Origin: a virus
Strand: one strand, 5' to 3'
DNA: 20,422 nt
Virus record (IMG/VR): IMGVR_UViG_3300037485_000670
Location: 1-20,422 of that record
The stretch's first letter is position 1; each line of letters opens with the position of its first letter. Below the pieces are notes generated by a model, which saw nothing but the letters and a program-made list of their open reading frames with translations, did not search any database and was not told where the DNA came from. The position numbers were made by a program, and so were the translations under genes. This document shows, piece by piece, positions 1 through 6,463 of the stretch.

Positions 1-297
1 AGATACCATCATTGAATAAATGGTCTTATCCTTATATTCGGGGTACATTGCAGACTGAAGCAAGCAAAACTCTTTTACAGCGTGGTTAACCTCGTAAGTA
101 AAAAAGCCCGCAAAATTGCCGTCTATCTCGCAAATAATAGCCGAATTTTTTTGCATATTCTTTCTTGCGGCGCGATATGCAACACCATCCAATAAAGCGA
201 GTTCGGCTACCTTTACTTCATAGCCCGAGCCTATTACTGAGTTAACTTTTTTAATCTCAATTTTCGGTTCAAATAGTTGTGTTTGTTGTGTTTTCAT
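1..297 (-). CDS. Partial phage protein, possible GNAT-like fold
   Basis: An ATG at 297 opens a frame with no stop before the window edge, giving the first 99 residues. The N-terminus (MKTQQTQLFEPKIEIKKVNS) has the look of small phage regulatory or modification proteins. After about residue 60 there is a strand-rich stretch containing DGNFAGFFTYEV, followed by FCLLQSAMYPEYKDKTIYS. That strand-strand-helix pattern is reminiscent of the core of GNAT acyltransferases, but the acetyl-CoA loop would lie beyond the edge, so this is inference only. It starts 14 nt after the VRR-NUC stop and is the last visible gene of the recombination block. No hairpin separates it from its upstream neighbour, so it is probably co-transcribed. 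The frame is real with good confidence; the function is weak. Confidence 0.6.
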   Translation of the reverse strand, partial: MKTQQTQLFEPKIEIKKVNSVIGSGYEVKVAELALLDGVAYRAARKNMQKNSAIICEIDGNFAGFFTYEVNHAVKEFCLLQSAMYPEYKDKTIYSMMVS

Positions 298-310
298 GTG
301 TTTGTTGTTT

Positions 311-700
311 TTATTGATTCAAATAATTTTCAATTGTGTTCAGGCATTCATCTAACCCCGAGCAAAACAATGCCTCGAAACCCGCGTTTTTAAGGCGCGT
401 AAGGACTTCGAATTGTTCGGTTAGGTGTTCGTCTTGTTTTAGCGTTCCATCGCGTTTAAACGGCTTAAAATCGCTTTTCTTGATTTCGATAAACAAGCCG
501 CAAAATTTACCACGCGGGGCGGCGATAAATAAGTCTGGGTAGCCTCGGTGCGGATTCATCGATTTGTGAATCCTTGCTTGCCCTACGCTCATTTTTGTAC
601 CAGCGCTGAAATCAAACCTAAATAGTATTTCAGGGTGTTTGTAGCGCATATACTTAGAAATCGCGGTGTAAATATCGCTTTCGCGTGGCGGTCGTTTCAT
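311..700 (-). CDS. Stand-alone VRR-NUC nuclease (Holliday-junction resolvase type)
   Basis: This 129-aa protein is essentially a bare VRR-NUC domain of the PD-(D/E)XK superfamily. Visible active-site elements are an N-terminal acidic residue (E7), the GYPDLFI segment with D56, the GLFIEIKK strand with E72 and K74, and Q96 in the following helix. The C-terminal AGFEALFCSGLDE matches the closing strand and helix of the fold. Short stand-alone phage VRR-NUC proteins are known to act as dimeric Holliday-junction resolvases, which suits a gene in a recombination block. Its ATG overlaps the preceding stop by ATGA at 697-700, indicating translational coupling. The length is typical and nothing looks truncated. 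The family call is strong; junction specificity is inferred from relatives. Confidence 0.88.
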   Translation of the reverse strand: MKRPPRESDIYTAISKYMRYKHPEILFRFDFSAGTKMSVGQARIHKSMNPHRGYPDLFIAAPRGKFCGLFIEIKKSDFKPFKRDGTLKQDEHLTEQFEVLTRLKNAGFEALFCSGLDECLNTIENYLNQ

Positions 701-960
701 CGCTTGTAAATATTATTACAAACTATCATGTATTCTACGCGCCCCTTTTGCTCGGTTGTTTCGTCGTATAGGTCTATTAGTATGCTTCGATTGTTTTCGT
801 AATCGTTAAAAACCTTTCGGTATTTAAAACAGCATTCAAGATATTCGAAGCCGCACGATAAAAGGTATGAGGCTACGTTCTTATAAGTGTGTCCGATAAA
901 TTCGGTTAGGTCGCCGAGGTCGTTAGCGTGTGTATGTGCCTCTTTCAATGATTTGCGCAT
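697..960 (-). CDS. Hypothetical protein in recombination operon
   Basis: I do not recognise this 87-aa protein. It begins MRKSLKEAHTHANDLGDLTEF and is mostly helical in appearance, with an adjacent cysteine pair (ECCFKY) near the middle and an aromatic, charged C-terminus. There is no signal peptide or membrane segment. It overlaps the upstream gene by 38 nt and the downstream VRR-NUC gene by 4 nt (ATGA). The overlaps and its place between two nucleases suggest an accessory role in phage DNA processing, but the sequence gives no mechanism. Confidence 0.65.
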   Translation of the reverse strand: MRKSLKEAHTHANDLGDLTEFIGHTYKNVASYLLSCGFEYLECCFKYRKVFNDYENNRSILIDLYDETTEQKGRVEYMIVCNNIYKR

Positions 961-1171
961 TTAGTAAGTTTATTAAATCGGTTCGTTTAACTTTAAGTAG
1001 TATTGCTATCGTCGAGGCTGGTATCGTTCCTTTATGCAGCCACCAAAACTCCGCGCATCTTAACAACCTTAGATTGTTCGAAGCCTCCCTACGGTATAGG
1101 TGTTTAACTTGGTAGTTAAAATCCTGAATAAGCTGCATAAATACGTGTTTTCCAGCTCTAACCTTTTGCAT
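923..1171 (-). CDS. Small hypothetical protein, possible HTH
   Basis: The 82-aa product is basic in its first third (MQKVRAGKHVFMQL). Its second half reads IPASTIAILLKVKRTDLINL, which has the spacing of a helix-turn-helix (helix, short turn, second helix with Lys and Arg). I regard the HTH as plausible, not established. The gene overlaps the exonuclease stop by 14 nt and the next gene by 38 nt, so it is an internal cistron of the recombination operon. Alternatives are a nuclease accessory subunit or a small DNA-binding regulator. Confidence 0.6.
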   Translation of the reverse strand: MQKVRAGKHVFMQLIQDFNYQVKHLYRREASNNLRLLRCAEFWWLHKGTIPASTIAILLKVKRTDLINLLNAQIIERGTYTR

Positions 1172-1736
1172 TATGTAGGTAGTTAATGATTAACTGCGTG
1201 GCGCTTTCTATTTCAGCATCGTTATGCCGGTATAAATACAGGTCTTTAAATTTGCCCGATTTCTTAACCTTTGGCTGTACGCCGATATAGTAAAATTGCT
1301 TCGGGTCGAAGCCCATTAAAAGCGAGTACCAAACCGCCTGCACGTGGTTACAATGTTTAACCATATCCTCGGCAAAAGCCTGAATATTTTTAGCGCTGGT
1401 TGTTTTGACATCGGCAATAATGCCACGCTCTAACCAGCATAAATCCATCATGCCTTTACCTTCGACCATTATACCGTCAAGCGTTACGTTATTTAACGCG
1501 ATGTATTCGTGCTGAGCTTTGTCGAATAGTTCGCCTAACATCGCAACCTCGTGAATCGCGCTATAAACGTTTTGGGTAGTCGTAGGCATATCGTCGAACG
1601 TTTGCTCAAGTAAATCGAAATGGAACGCCGCGCCTTCGGTTAGCGCCTTTTGCGCATAGCTAATATCGCCGGTATAAAATCGTTTGATACGGCTTGCGCT
1701 AATTGCTGGGTGTTTAATGTATTCGTCGCGTGTCAT
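1158..1736 (-). CDS. RecE-like / PD-(D/E)XK exonuclease
   Basis: A 192-aa nuclease. The N-terminus (AISASRIKRFY) and the LTEGAAFHFDLLE segment with H39 match the pattern near the start of RecE-type and PDDEXK phage exonucleases. Catalytic residues are recognisable: D98 in GKGMMDL, then D109 and K111 in IIADVKTT, and a QxxxY motif (Q133, Y137) in HVQAVWYSLL. Such enzymes resect double-stranded ends for single-strand annealing recombination. The SSB-like gene lies upstream in the same block, but no RecT or Erf annealing protein is recognisable here. At 192 aa it is shorter than many RecE domains but keeps all core motifs. ATGA overlap with the preceding gene shows coupling. Confidence 0.85.
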   Translation of the reverse strand: MTRDEYIKHPAISASRIKRFYTGDISYAQKALTEGAAFHFDLLEQTFDDMPTTTQNVYSAIHEVAMLGELFDKAQHEYIALNNVTLDGIMVEGKGMMDLCWLERGIIADVKTTSAKNIQAFAEDMVKHCNHVQAVWYSLLMGFDPKQFYYIGVQPKVKKSGKFKDLYLYRHNDAEIESATQLIINYLHNAKG

Positions 1737-1978
1737 TGGTTGTAGGTTTCGTTGTAGTATTGTTCAAATTCATGTTTATAAAACACATTAGTTGCCTCTC
1801 CAATTATATGATAATGTCTTGTAAAGGCGAACATCTGCTCCTTCTCCATTACTTTGGCTTGTTCGTGTGCCTCTGTTATCAGTTCACCAAAATTGATAGT
1901 CGGTACATCCTCTTCATGATATTGCATAAATAGTTTTAGCATCCTATCGTAGAAATAATCTGTTGCGGTCTGTTTCAT
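1733..1978 (-). CDS. Small hypothetical protein, MEKEQ/YYNETY type
   Basis: This 81-aa protein begins MKQTATDYFYDRMLKLFMQY, has a central EQAKVMEKEQMFAF segment and ends EQYYNETYNQ. That arrangement is familiar from very common small orphan proteins of Bacteroidota phages and prophages; to my knowledge their function is unknown. It is soluble, helical and acidic. It is coupled on both sides by 4-nt ATGA overlaps, so it is made in step with the exonuclease. Similarity to that orphan group is from memory, not a search. Confidence 0.7.
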   Translation of the reverse strand: MKQTATDYFYDRMLKLFMQYHEEDVPTINFGELITEAHEQAKVMEKEQMFAFTRHYHIIGEATNVFYKHEFEQYYNETYNQ

Positions 1979-2370
1979 GATTTAAAAGGTTCTATTTGTT
2001 CAAGTGAAATAAAGATTTGTAATTCGAAACCTTGCTTTGCAAATAAAAGAAATTTGCCGTTTTCAAGTATGTATTCACGCGGTATGTCCCAGCGCCCGTA
2101 ATCGTCAACTATTCGCACCGTATCGAAGCGGGTTGCTTCAGCTATTAACTTATGGTTTAACCCGTACGCGTTACCCTTTTGTAAAAGATGCTTTGCCCGG
2201 TTGCGTGTTACCGTTAACGTTCGCGTTGGCATATCTATTTCGCCGATTTTACGCTCTTTAGTTGCTCCGTTTAGCTTTATCGATAGCCGCAGGGTGTTAC
2301 CCCCACGGCGTACGATTATACCATTACCAAAGCTATCTTCGACTAAGGCTGTGTTGTTATCTATTCTCAT
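1975..2370 (-). CDS. Hypothetical beta-rich protein
   Basis: I do not recognise this 131-aa protein. It has alternating hydrophobic and charged strands through the first 50 residues (NTLRLSIKLNGATKERKIGE), a basic RNRAKHLLQKGNAYGLNHK stretch and a mixed C-terminal part with WDIPREYI and FELQIFISLEQIEPF. No membrane or signal segment is visible. The basic middle could contact nucleic acid, but this is speculative. It sits in the ATGA-coupled chain between the coiled-coil protein and the exonuclease. Confidence 0.68.
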   Translation of the reverse strand: MRIDNNTALVEDSFGNGIIVRRGGNTLRLSIKLNGATKERKIGEIDMPTRTLTVTRNRAKHLLQKGNAYGLNHKLIAEATRFDTVRIVDDYGRWDIPREYILENGKFLLFAKQGFELQIFISLEQIEPFKS

Positions 2371-3038
2371 CGGATTACTTGCGTTTTATGTTCGTAAAGT
2401 TCAACCCCTGCAATACTTTCTACGCCAAGTTCCTTCATTGCTTTGGGTAGACCCTGTATTAAATCCTCGGGCGTTAGGTTATTATGCGCGAATTGAACCG
2501 CTAAAACCTTCAACCAGTCAACCTCACCAACGATACGCGCCTTTGTAGTGCTTCGGATATTTTTCGTTTGGTTATTCTCAACCGACGTGGCAAATAGCTT
2601 ATCGGTAAAGGCTGCCATAATATCGTTAACCGATTCGGCTTGTTTTAGGCTCGCAGCGGCTTCGGCTTTTAGTTTAGCTTCTGCGGCGGCTTGCTCGGCT
2701 TCGAGCCGTTCGTGATATTCGACCATGCGTTTTTTTGCATCTTCGATAAATTCGATTAGCGGCGCGGTGGCATCCTTTTCGAGTTTAATAAGTTCCTTTT
2801 TGAAATGCTCGAGCGGTGTGGTAACCTCTTTACGTGCGGCTTCGATTGCCTTAACCGCATCGTTAACGTCCTTAACAGCGGCGTTCATTGCTGTATATTC
2901 GCTAACGTTAACAACGCTGTTAGCTTCGCCGCCTACGGAGTTGCGTTTAATTATCGTCTGAGCGTTTAATACTTGAGGCGAATTTATCGCTAAGTATATT
3001 TTTTCAATTGGTATTTGTACCTTTGCAAGTGTGTTCAT
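2367..3038 (-). CDS. Coiled-coil recombination-block protein
   Basis: A 223-aa protein with a long charged, alanine-rich helical region from about residue 55 to 130 (for example AIEAARKEVTTPLEHFKKEL and HERLEAEQAAAEAKLKAEAA), almost certainly a coiled coil. The C-terminal 55 residues form a separate small domain containing TTKARIVGEVDWLKVLAVQ and LPKAMKELGVESIAGVELYE. The same two-part layout, with the GEVDW element, occurs in phage proteins lying beside recombination nucleases; their biochemical role is not clear to me. An oligomeric partner of the nuclease or SSB-like protein is a reasonable guess. The ATG at 3038 follows a hairpin-bearing 53-nt spacer, and this gene heads the coupled run. 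Confidence 0.75.
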   Translation of the reverse strand: MNTLAKVQIPIEKIYLAINSPQVLNAQTIIKRNSVGGEANSVVNVSEYTAMNAAVKDVNDAVKAIEAARKEVTTPLEHFKKELIKLEKDATAPLIEFIEDAKKRMVEYHERLEAEQAAAEAKLKAEAAASLKQAESVNDIMAAFTDKLFATSVENNQTKNIRSTTKARIVGEVDWLKVLAVQFAHNNLTPEDLIQGLPKAMKELGVESIAGVELYEHKTQVIR

Positions 3039-3061
3039 GTTGTCTGTTTAATTGATGTGTG

Positions 3062-3084
3062 AGGGGCGGCGCTTTGCCGCCCCT
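3062..3084 (-). terminator. 9-bp GC hairpin after SSB-like gene
   Basis: A perfect 9-bp stem (AGGGGCGGC / GCCGCCCCT) with a 5-nt loop lies 7 nt past the stop of the 224-aa gene. On the minus strand no U-tract follows; the T-rich tail is on the plus-strand side. It may stabilise the mRNA 3' end or terminate weakly. Confidence 0.5.
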
Positions 3085-3091
3085 TTATTAT

Positions 3092-3766
3092 TTAATCCCA
3101 CGGCAAGTCGTTAGCCGCTTTTTGTCCGAATATATCGTCGATGTCGGGTAACTGTTCAAAGTTTGCGGGCGGTTGTGTTTTAGGGGTGAAATCGTTTTTA
3201 AAGTTCGCCGCCGTCATTTTAATATATTCGTCCGATTCTTTAATCTTATCCTGTATGAACTCGGGCAACTTTGCGAATGTTTCTTGGTTGTGTTCGGTAG
3301 GCGAATAAACGAAAGCCTCATTAATCGGTTCGGGACACGTTAAGCCCTTTGGCATAGGTGTAATGCTCATAATGTTTGCATACGTGTTATCGCCTTTGGT
3401 TACGTGCGTTACGTTTACCATACACGTCTTACCGAGCAGGGCGAAAATATCGAACTTAGCCGCTTCGCCGTCGGTCATTTTTTTACCTATCCACGCTGAA
3501 ACATCGCGGCGCAACAACGCCTTTTCGTTCATTGAAAGCGTGTAAATGCTGCGAACGTAGTACGGCTGTTCGCCTTTGTCGTCGTTAAATACAGCTTTCT
3601 CGGTTGGCAGCTCAAATAGGAATTGAACTTTTCGCTTTTTGCCGGGAAAGTTACCGCCCTGCTCGGACGTTCCGAGGTCGATAATTTGATAGCAGCGCGC
3701 AGGGTATAAACCTTCGGGCGCGATTTGTCGTGCGGCGTTGCCGCCTGTTGGTGCTGTTAAAGCCAT
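3092..3766 (-). CDS. SSB-like OB-fold phage protein (putative)
   Basis: This 224-aa protein has a strand-rich N-terminal domain of about 140 residues (RKVQFLFELPTE, YYVRSIYTLSMNEK, ALLGKTCMVNVTHV, YANIMSITPMPKG), in line with an OB-fold core. A longer helical stretch and a disordered, Pro/Gln-containing region follow. It ends in an acidic, aromatic tip, NDLPWD. Single-strand DNA-binding proteins classically finish in an acidic tail with a terminal aromatic that recruits repair partners, and this tip closely resembles that. Its position next to recombination nucleases agrees. I infer ssDNA binding; the family itself is one I know only as a common phage hypothetical. The A/T-rich leader before ATG 3766 has no clear promoter, so it is probably expressed with the genes upstream. 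Confidence 0.68.
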   Translation of the reverse strand: MALTAPTGGNAARQIAPEGLYPARCYQIIDLGTSEQGGNFPGKKRKVQFLFELPTEKAVFNDDKGEQPYYVRSIYTLSMNEKALLRRDVSAWIGKKMTDGEAAKFDIFALLGKTCMVNVTHVTKGDNTYANIMSITPMPKGLTCPEPINEAFVYSPTEHNQETFAKLPEFIQDKIKESDEYIKMTAANFKNDFTPKTQPPANFEQLPDIDDIFGQKAANDLPWD

Positions 3767-3792
3767 TTTAAAAAGTATTAAGGGTTGAAAAA

Positions 3793-4092
3793 TTAAAGGT
3801 TCTCGGACTGAATCGAGTGTACGAGGTTGCGGTTAATACCGTCGATAACCTCAATGAATAGTTCGCTAAATGCGTTGCGTTCGAGCGGCTCAAATAGTCG
3901 GTGTTCGACTGGCACGCCTTCGACCTGTTCGCGGTGAAATTTACGCGCTAAGTTTGCCGCGCCCGAATCGCAGCGCGTGTAAATTCCTTTCATGCAGCCG
4001 TCGTTAACGAGCATCGTCATAATGCCGCTAAGGTGGTCGTACAAATAAAATTCGGTGTTCTCGTAGTTGCGGAAAATTGTAACTGTGTCCAT
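3793..4092 (-). CDS. Hypothetical protein, 99 aa
   Basis: I do not recognise this protein. It starts MDTVTIFRNYENTEFYLYDH, has two scattered cysteines (GCMKG, TRCDSG) and an acidic, helical C-terminus ending NLVHSIQSENL. No membrane segment. The ATG at 4092 lies 31 nt after the terminator of the stand-alone 60-aa gene and has no Bacteroidota -7 box of its own, so it may depend on read-through or on a promoter I cannot see. It is the first gene of the replication/recombination block. Confidence 0.65.
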   Translation of the reverse strand: MDTVTIFRNYENTEFYLYDHLSGIMTMLVNDGCMKGIYTRCDSGAANLARKFHREQVEGVPVEHRLFEPLERNAFSELFIEVIDGINRNLVHSIQSENL

Positions 4093-4114
4093 GTGTATAA
4101 GGGTTTAAAGGTTT

Positions 4115-4145
4115 AAAAAGAAAGGGGCGGTTATTAGCCGCCCGT
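4115..4145 (-). terminator. Intrinsic terminator of the 60-aa gene
   Basis: On the minus strand, GGGCGG-CTAATAA-CCGCCC is followed by CTTTCTTTTT. A 6-bp GC stem (4125-4130 / 4138-4143) plus a wobble pair and a T-rich tail gives a good intrinsic terminator just past the stop at 4155. Confidence 0.75.
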
Positions 4146-4154
4146 TAGGGTTGG

Positions 4155-4337
4155 TTATTTTGTTTCAGTAATTTGAGTTATTTCATTAATGCTAAAATCA
4201 CATCGAACAACGTCGCCGTCTTCGTTGATGTATTCGCAGTAAACAATAGTTCCCAAAAATTGAATAACTTTTACAAATTTACCATTTAGGTTTTTGTAGT
4301 TACTTTTGGTTTTGATTTGTGCTTTTAAAGTTGTCAT
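4155..4337 (-). CDS. Stand-alone small protein, 60 aa (moron-like)
   Basis: The start is the ATG at 4337 (MTTLKAQIKTKSNYKNLNGK). An earlier in-frame start would lie upstream of the predicted transcription start and inside the promoter, so I reject it. The 60-aa product looks like a small beta-barrel: FVKVIQFLGTIVYCEYI, NEDGDVVRCDFSINEITQI. The function is unknown. It has its own promoter (TTG-N19-TACATTTG) and terminator, making it an independent unit between the lysis-region and recombination genes. Its promoter and leader strongly resemble those of the 97-aa gene at 13527-13820, suggesting coordinated expression. Confidence 0.75.
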   Translation of the reverse strand: MTTLKAQIKTKSNYKNLNGKFVKVIQFLGTIVYCEYINEDGDVVRCDFSINEITQITETK

Positions 4338-4460
4338 GGTGTAAATGTTTAAGTGATTAAGTATGCAGCAAATGTAAAACCTTTTTTTAAATCTGCAATA
4401 CGAAAACAAAAATAAATGCAAAATATTTTCACACTAACTTATAAAACGCTGATAATTAAC
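4338..4460 (-). promoter_or_regulatory. Promoter module with distal CAGCG element
   Basis: The -33 TTG is at 4398-4396, followed by a 19-nt spacer and the -7 box TACATTTG at 4376-4369. The transcribed leader ends in AAACATTTACACC before the ATG. A TCAGCGTTTTATAAG element lies about 70 bp upstream of the -7 box. The whole block aligns by eye with 13821-13940, including the distal element at nearly the same distance. It is the only intergenic stretch here and contains no further gene. Confidence 0.78.
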
Positions 4461-4464
4461 GCCC

Positions 4465-5109
4465 CTAATTTTGCGACCTACCCAAACCAAAACCGATAAG
4501 CGCCCCGAATCCGACCTTTGCCGCCGTTGTTTCGTACCATTTTTTACGCGGTTCTGGTATTACATAGCTGCGCAGCCCTTCGACTTGCATATTCGGGTTA
4601 TCTATTGCAACCCGTACCACGCTTTCACGCTTACGAAACGGGAAAATACCGCGTAAAGTGTCGCCTATGCCTACTGAAATAGTCGCGGGTATGCTTAACG
4701 AATCGATTTGAAGGTAGCCGAGGCGGTTAATTTTGCCAGTTATCGTAAACCAACGCTCGAACTTTTCAAAGTTACGGGGTAAAATAAGCGCTGGCACGCT
4801 GTCGCGTATGTAAATCGGGTCGCCTAATTGTATTTTAGTCTTGTAAACGGTGCGCGTAACGACCTCAACCGCCGCTTTTGGCTTATCGATGCGCAGTTTT
4901 TCGGTTAGGTCTTTTAATTCTGCTATTTGTTGCTCTTGCGCGTATATCGTTAAGGAATCATTTAGGCGCGTTTTAACAAACTTTTGCTCGGTTAGTGTGG
5001 TTTGCGCTTGGTTATGGCACGAACGCACGAAAAACAGGCTTAAAATCGCTAAAAATAGCAATCTTTCAAGCCAAACGTAGCTTGGCGATGTATTGGTCGA
5101 TTCTTTCAC
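4465..5109 (-). CDS. Membrane-anchored coiled-coil protein (spanin-like candidate)
   Basis: A 214-aa protein from a GTG start at 5109; no in-frame ATG exists near the N-terminus. A hydrophobic segment at residues 13-29 (WLERLLFLAILSLFFV) is followed by a charged, probably coiled-coil stretch to about residue 75, then a strand-rich domain, then a hydrophobic glycine-rich C-terminus (AAKVGFGALIGFGLGRS). An N-in anchor with a periplasmic coiled coil close to endolysin and holin genes would suit an inner-membrane spanin-like role, but the globular domain is atypical, so this is a guess. Its 5' end overlaps the 52-aa gene by 44 nt. It ends in TAG and no terminator is evident before the next unit's promoter. 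Confidence 0.65.
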   Translation of the reverse strand: MKESTNTSPSYVWLERLLFLAILSLFFVRSCHNQAQTTLTEQKFVKTRLNDSLTIYAQEQQIAELKDLTEKLRIDKPKAAVEVVTRTVYKTKIQLGDPIYIRDSVPALILPRNFEKFERWFTITGKINRLGYLQIDSLSIPATISVGIGDTLRGIFPFRKRESVVRVAIDNPNMQVEGLRSYVIPEPRKKWYETTAAKVGFGALIGFGLGRSQN

Positions 5110-5224
5110 GGCATTTTACGTTTTCGGTTAGTATTGCTTTGGCTACATTTGGCGGCATTTCGCGCTCTGTTAGATAAATCCGAAGCACTTTAATAAGCCG
5201 TTTATCGATTTGCCTATCGGTCAT
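5066..5224 (-). CDS. 52-aa helical protein, coupled to PAS-HisKA gene
   Basis: A short frame starts at ATG 5224, sharing ATGA with the stop of the PAS-HisKA gene, and runs to TGA at 5066-5068. The product begins MTDRQIDKRLIKVLRIYLTE and ends RIDQYIAKLRLA. It is helical, basic and soluble, with one cysteine. The tight coupling and the lack of any other explanation for 5110-5220 support it as a real gene. No family is recognised. Given the coupling it may act with the PAS-HisKA protein, which is inference. Confidence 0.65.
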   Translation of the reverse strand: MTDRQIDKRLIKVLRIYLTEREMPPNVAKAILTENVKCRERIDQYIAKLRLA

Positions 5225-5805
5225 ATTTGGCGTGTTGCTTTCTTAACTAAAACCCTAACGGCTTCGTCCAAATTTACGACGGATTGCTCTAACATTTGCA
5301 AAAGTTCGCCGCGTTCGCTTTCTGAAATTGCTTTATTGCTACTTATCAATTTTACCAGTCCACTAACCGAGGTTAACGGCTGCCGTAATTCATGCGAAAG
5401 CATAAATCGAAATTCCTCAAGTAATACCCGTTGGCGTTCGTGTTCGTGGGCGCTTATGCTCGTTACATCGACTAATTGAAACCCGATAAAATGCACCGCG
5501 CCCATTATTGAATATATATTCCAAACATTAAAGCGCTCAGATAAATTCTTTTGTTTTGTTCGGGCGTAAACTCTCGCGGGTTCGGGTTGCTTATCCTTTG
5601 CCCTTTTTACGGCTTCTATGAGCGTATCTTTGTCCTCGGGGTTACTAACTATGTCGACGATGTTTTTCGGCTTAATATGGCTTGCGTAATGCTTAAAAAG
5701 TTCGTTAGTGCTTACGATTGTACCGTCGGTTTCGGTAACAACGTAAAACAAGTCTAAAGAGTTTTCTAAAATGTAAACGGTAGACACGATTGCAAATTTA
5801 AGCAA
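5221..5805 (-). CDS. PAS + HisKA protein lacking an ATPase domain
   Basis: A 194-aa protein with two signalling domains. A PAS-like sensor occupies roughly residues 10-118 (ILENSLDLFYVVTETDGTIV, AVHFIGFQLVDVTSI). A HisKA dimerisation/phosphoacceptor domain follows at residues 125-192, with the H-box FMLSHELRQPLTSVSGL and presumed phosphoacceptor H138. The protein stops at the end of the second DHp helix, so the HATPase_c domain that normally follows is absent, and no remnant of it lies downstream. It could dimerise with, or accept phosphate from, a host kinase, or titrate a host regulator. Start choice: TTG at 5805 or GTG at 5787; the GTG sits 5 nt after a TAAATTTG -7-like box. PAS assignment is moderate, HisKA strong. 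Confidence 0.82.
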   Translation of the reverse strand: MLKFAIVSTVYILENSLDLFYVVTETDGTIVSTNELFKHYASHIKPKNIVDIVSNPEDKDTLIEAVKRAKDKQPEPARVYARTKQKNLSERFNVWNIYSIMGAVHFIGFQLVDVTSISAHEHERQRVLLEEFRFMLSHELRQPLTSVSGLVKLISSNKAISESERGELLQMLEQSVVNLDEAVRVLVKKATRQI

Positions 5806-5828
5806 TAGTGTTAAATTATACTAAAAGT

Positions 5829-6227
5829 TTAAACGTTTCTAAGGTCGGAAATAAACTCCCGCCACGCCGCGCCGCAACCCATTAAATATTTGGCCGACAT
5901 CCAAAGCGTAAAACTAAAAACAACTCCATTAAATAGTATGTCGTAATTCATAGGCGTTTCTAAATCTTGCTGTTTTCTTACGGGCTGACTTTTGACCGTG
6001 TAGTACGTTGGCGCTTTTAACAAAGATACATCGCAGGGCTGTAAAGTATCAAAGGCGGTTAACACTTTTTCGGGCTTTGTCTTCGGTTTAGCCATAACGT
6101 ACTCGAAACTTTCGCGGTTAGCCTGCGCAAAACTTGTATCGGCATTCGCAGCCTCCCAGCTCATTGTATCGAGGTTTAGCTTATTATGCCTTGCAATTTT
6201 TATTGTATCCCTACGAATCTGTTGCAT
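5829..6227 (-). CDS. Hypothetical protein with C-terminal membrane segment
   Basis: A 132-aa protein, polar for its first 90 residues (MQQIRRDTIKIARHNKLN), with a single likely membrane segment near the C-terminus (residues about 95-117: DILFNGVVFSFTLWMSAKYL). It finishes CGAAWREFISDLRNV. It overlaps the holin-candidate stop by 17 nt and so belongs to the lysis cluster. A membrane-tethered lysis accessory is possible, though the tail anchor is unlike classic spanins. No family recognised. Confidence 0.65.
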   Translation of the reverse strand: MQQIRRDTIKIARHNKLNLDTMSWEAANADTSFAQANRESFEYVMAKPKTKPEKVLTAFDTLQPCDVSLLKAPTYYTVKSQPVRKQQDLETPMNYDILFNGVVFSFTLWMSAKYLMGCGAAWREFISDLRNV

Positions 6228-6417
6228 CGCTGTTTGCTTTTGGAATGTACCCAGCGGCGATTAGGGTTGCTACAATTGCCGCGAGTGTTTCGGTGGATAT
6301 GACTTTAAAGATTAACAAGAATATTGAAATAAGTATCATGAGGCTACCGACTGTGCCACGCCAATGCTTCACAATGATGTCAATGATTCGCCGTGGTTTG
6401 GTAGCCCGTTTTCGCAT
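6211..6417 (-). CDS. Putative holin
   Basis: From ATG 6417 the product is 68 aa; an in-frame TTG at 6456 would add 13 residues. A highly basic N-terminus (MRKRATKPRR) precedes two hydrophobic segments, GTVGSLMILISIFLLIFKVI and LAAIVATLIAAGYI, separated by a short STET turn, then a polar tail. Two close transmembrane helices in a tiny protein immediately downstream of an endolysin gene is the normal holin arrangement. Holins assemble in the inner membrane and release the endolysin. Sequence families are too diverse to name one. The gene ends with TAG and overlaps the next start by 17 nt. Confidence 0.7.
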   Translation of the reverse strand: MRKRATKPRRIIDIIVKHWRGTVGSLMILISIFLLIFKVISTETLAAIVATLIAAGYIPKANSDATDS

Positions 6418-6463
6418 GGCTAAGTTTACGCGAATGGCTGCCTTGCGTTTGGGCAATTGCGCC

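Noticed and set aside
2201-2548. Plus-strand open frames of 60-115 codons throughout the window
   Set aside because: All lie opposite convincing minus-strand genes, have unusual residue composition and show no promoter or coupling. They are shadows of the GC-poor third-position coding strand.
5793-5822. Full promoter before the PAS-HisKA gene
   Set aside because: TAAATTTG is present, but the only -33 candidate is TTTAG at a 20-nt spacing, so I treat it as a half-site and not a supported promoter feature.
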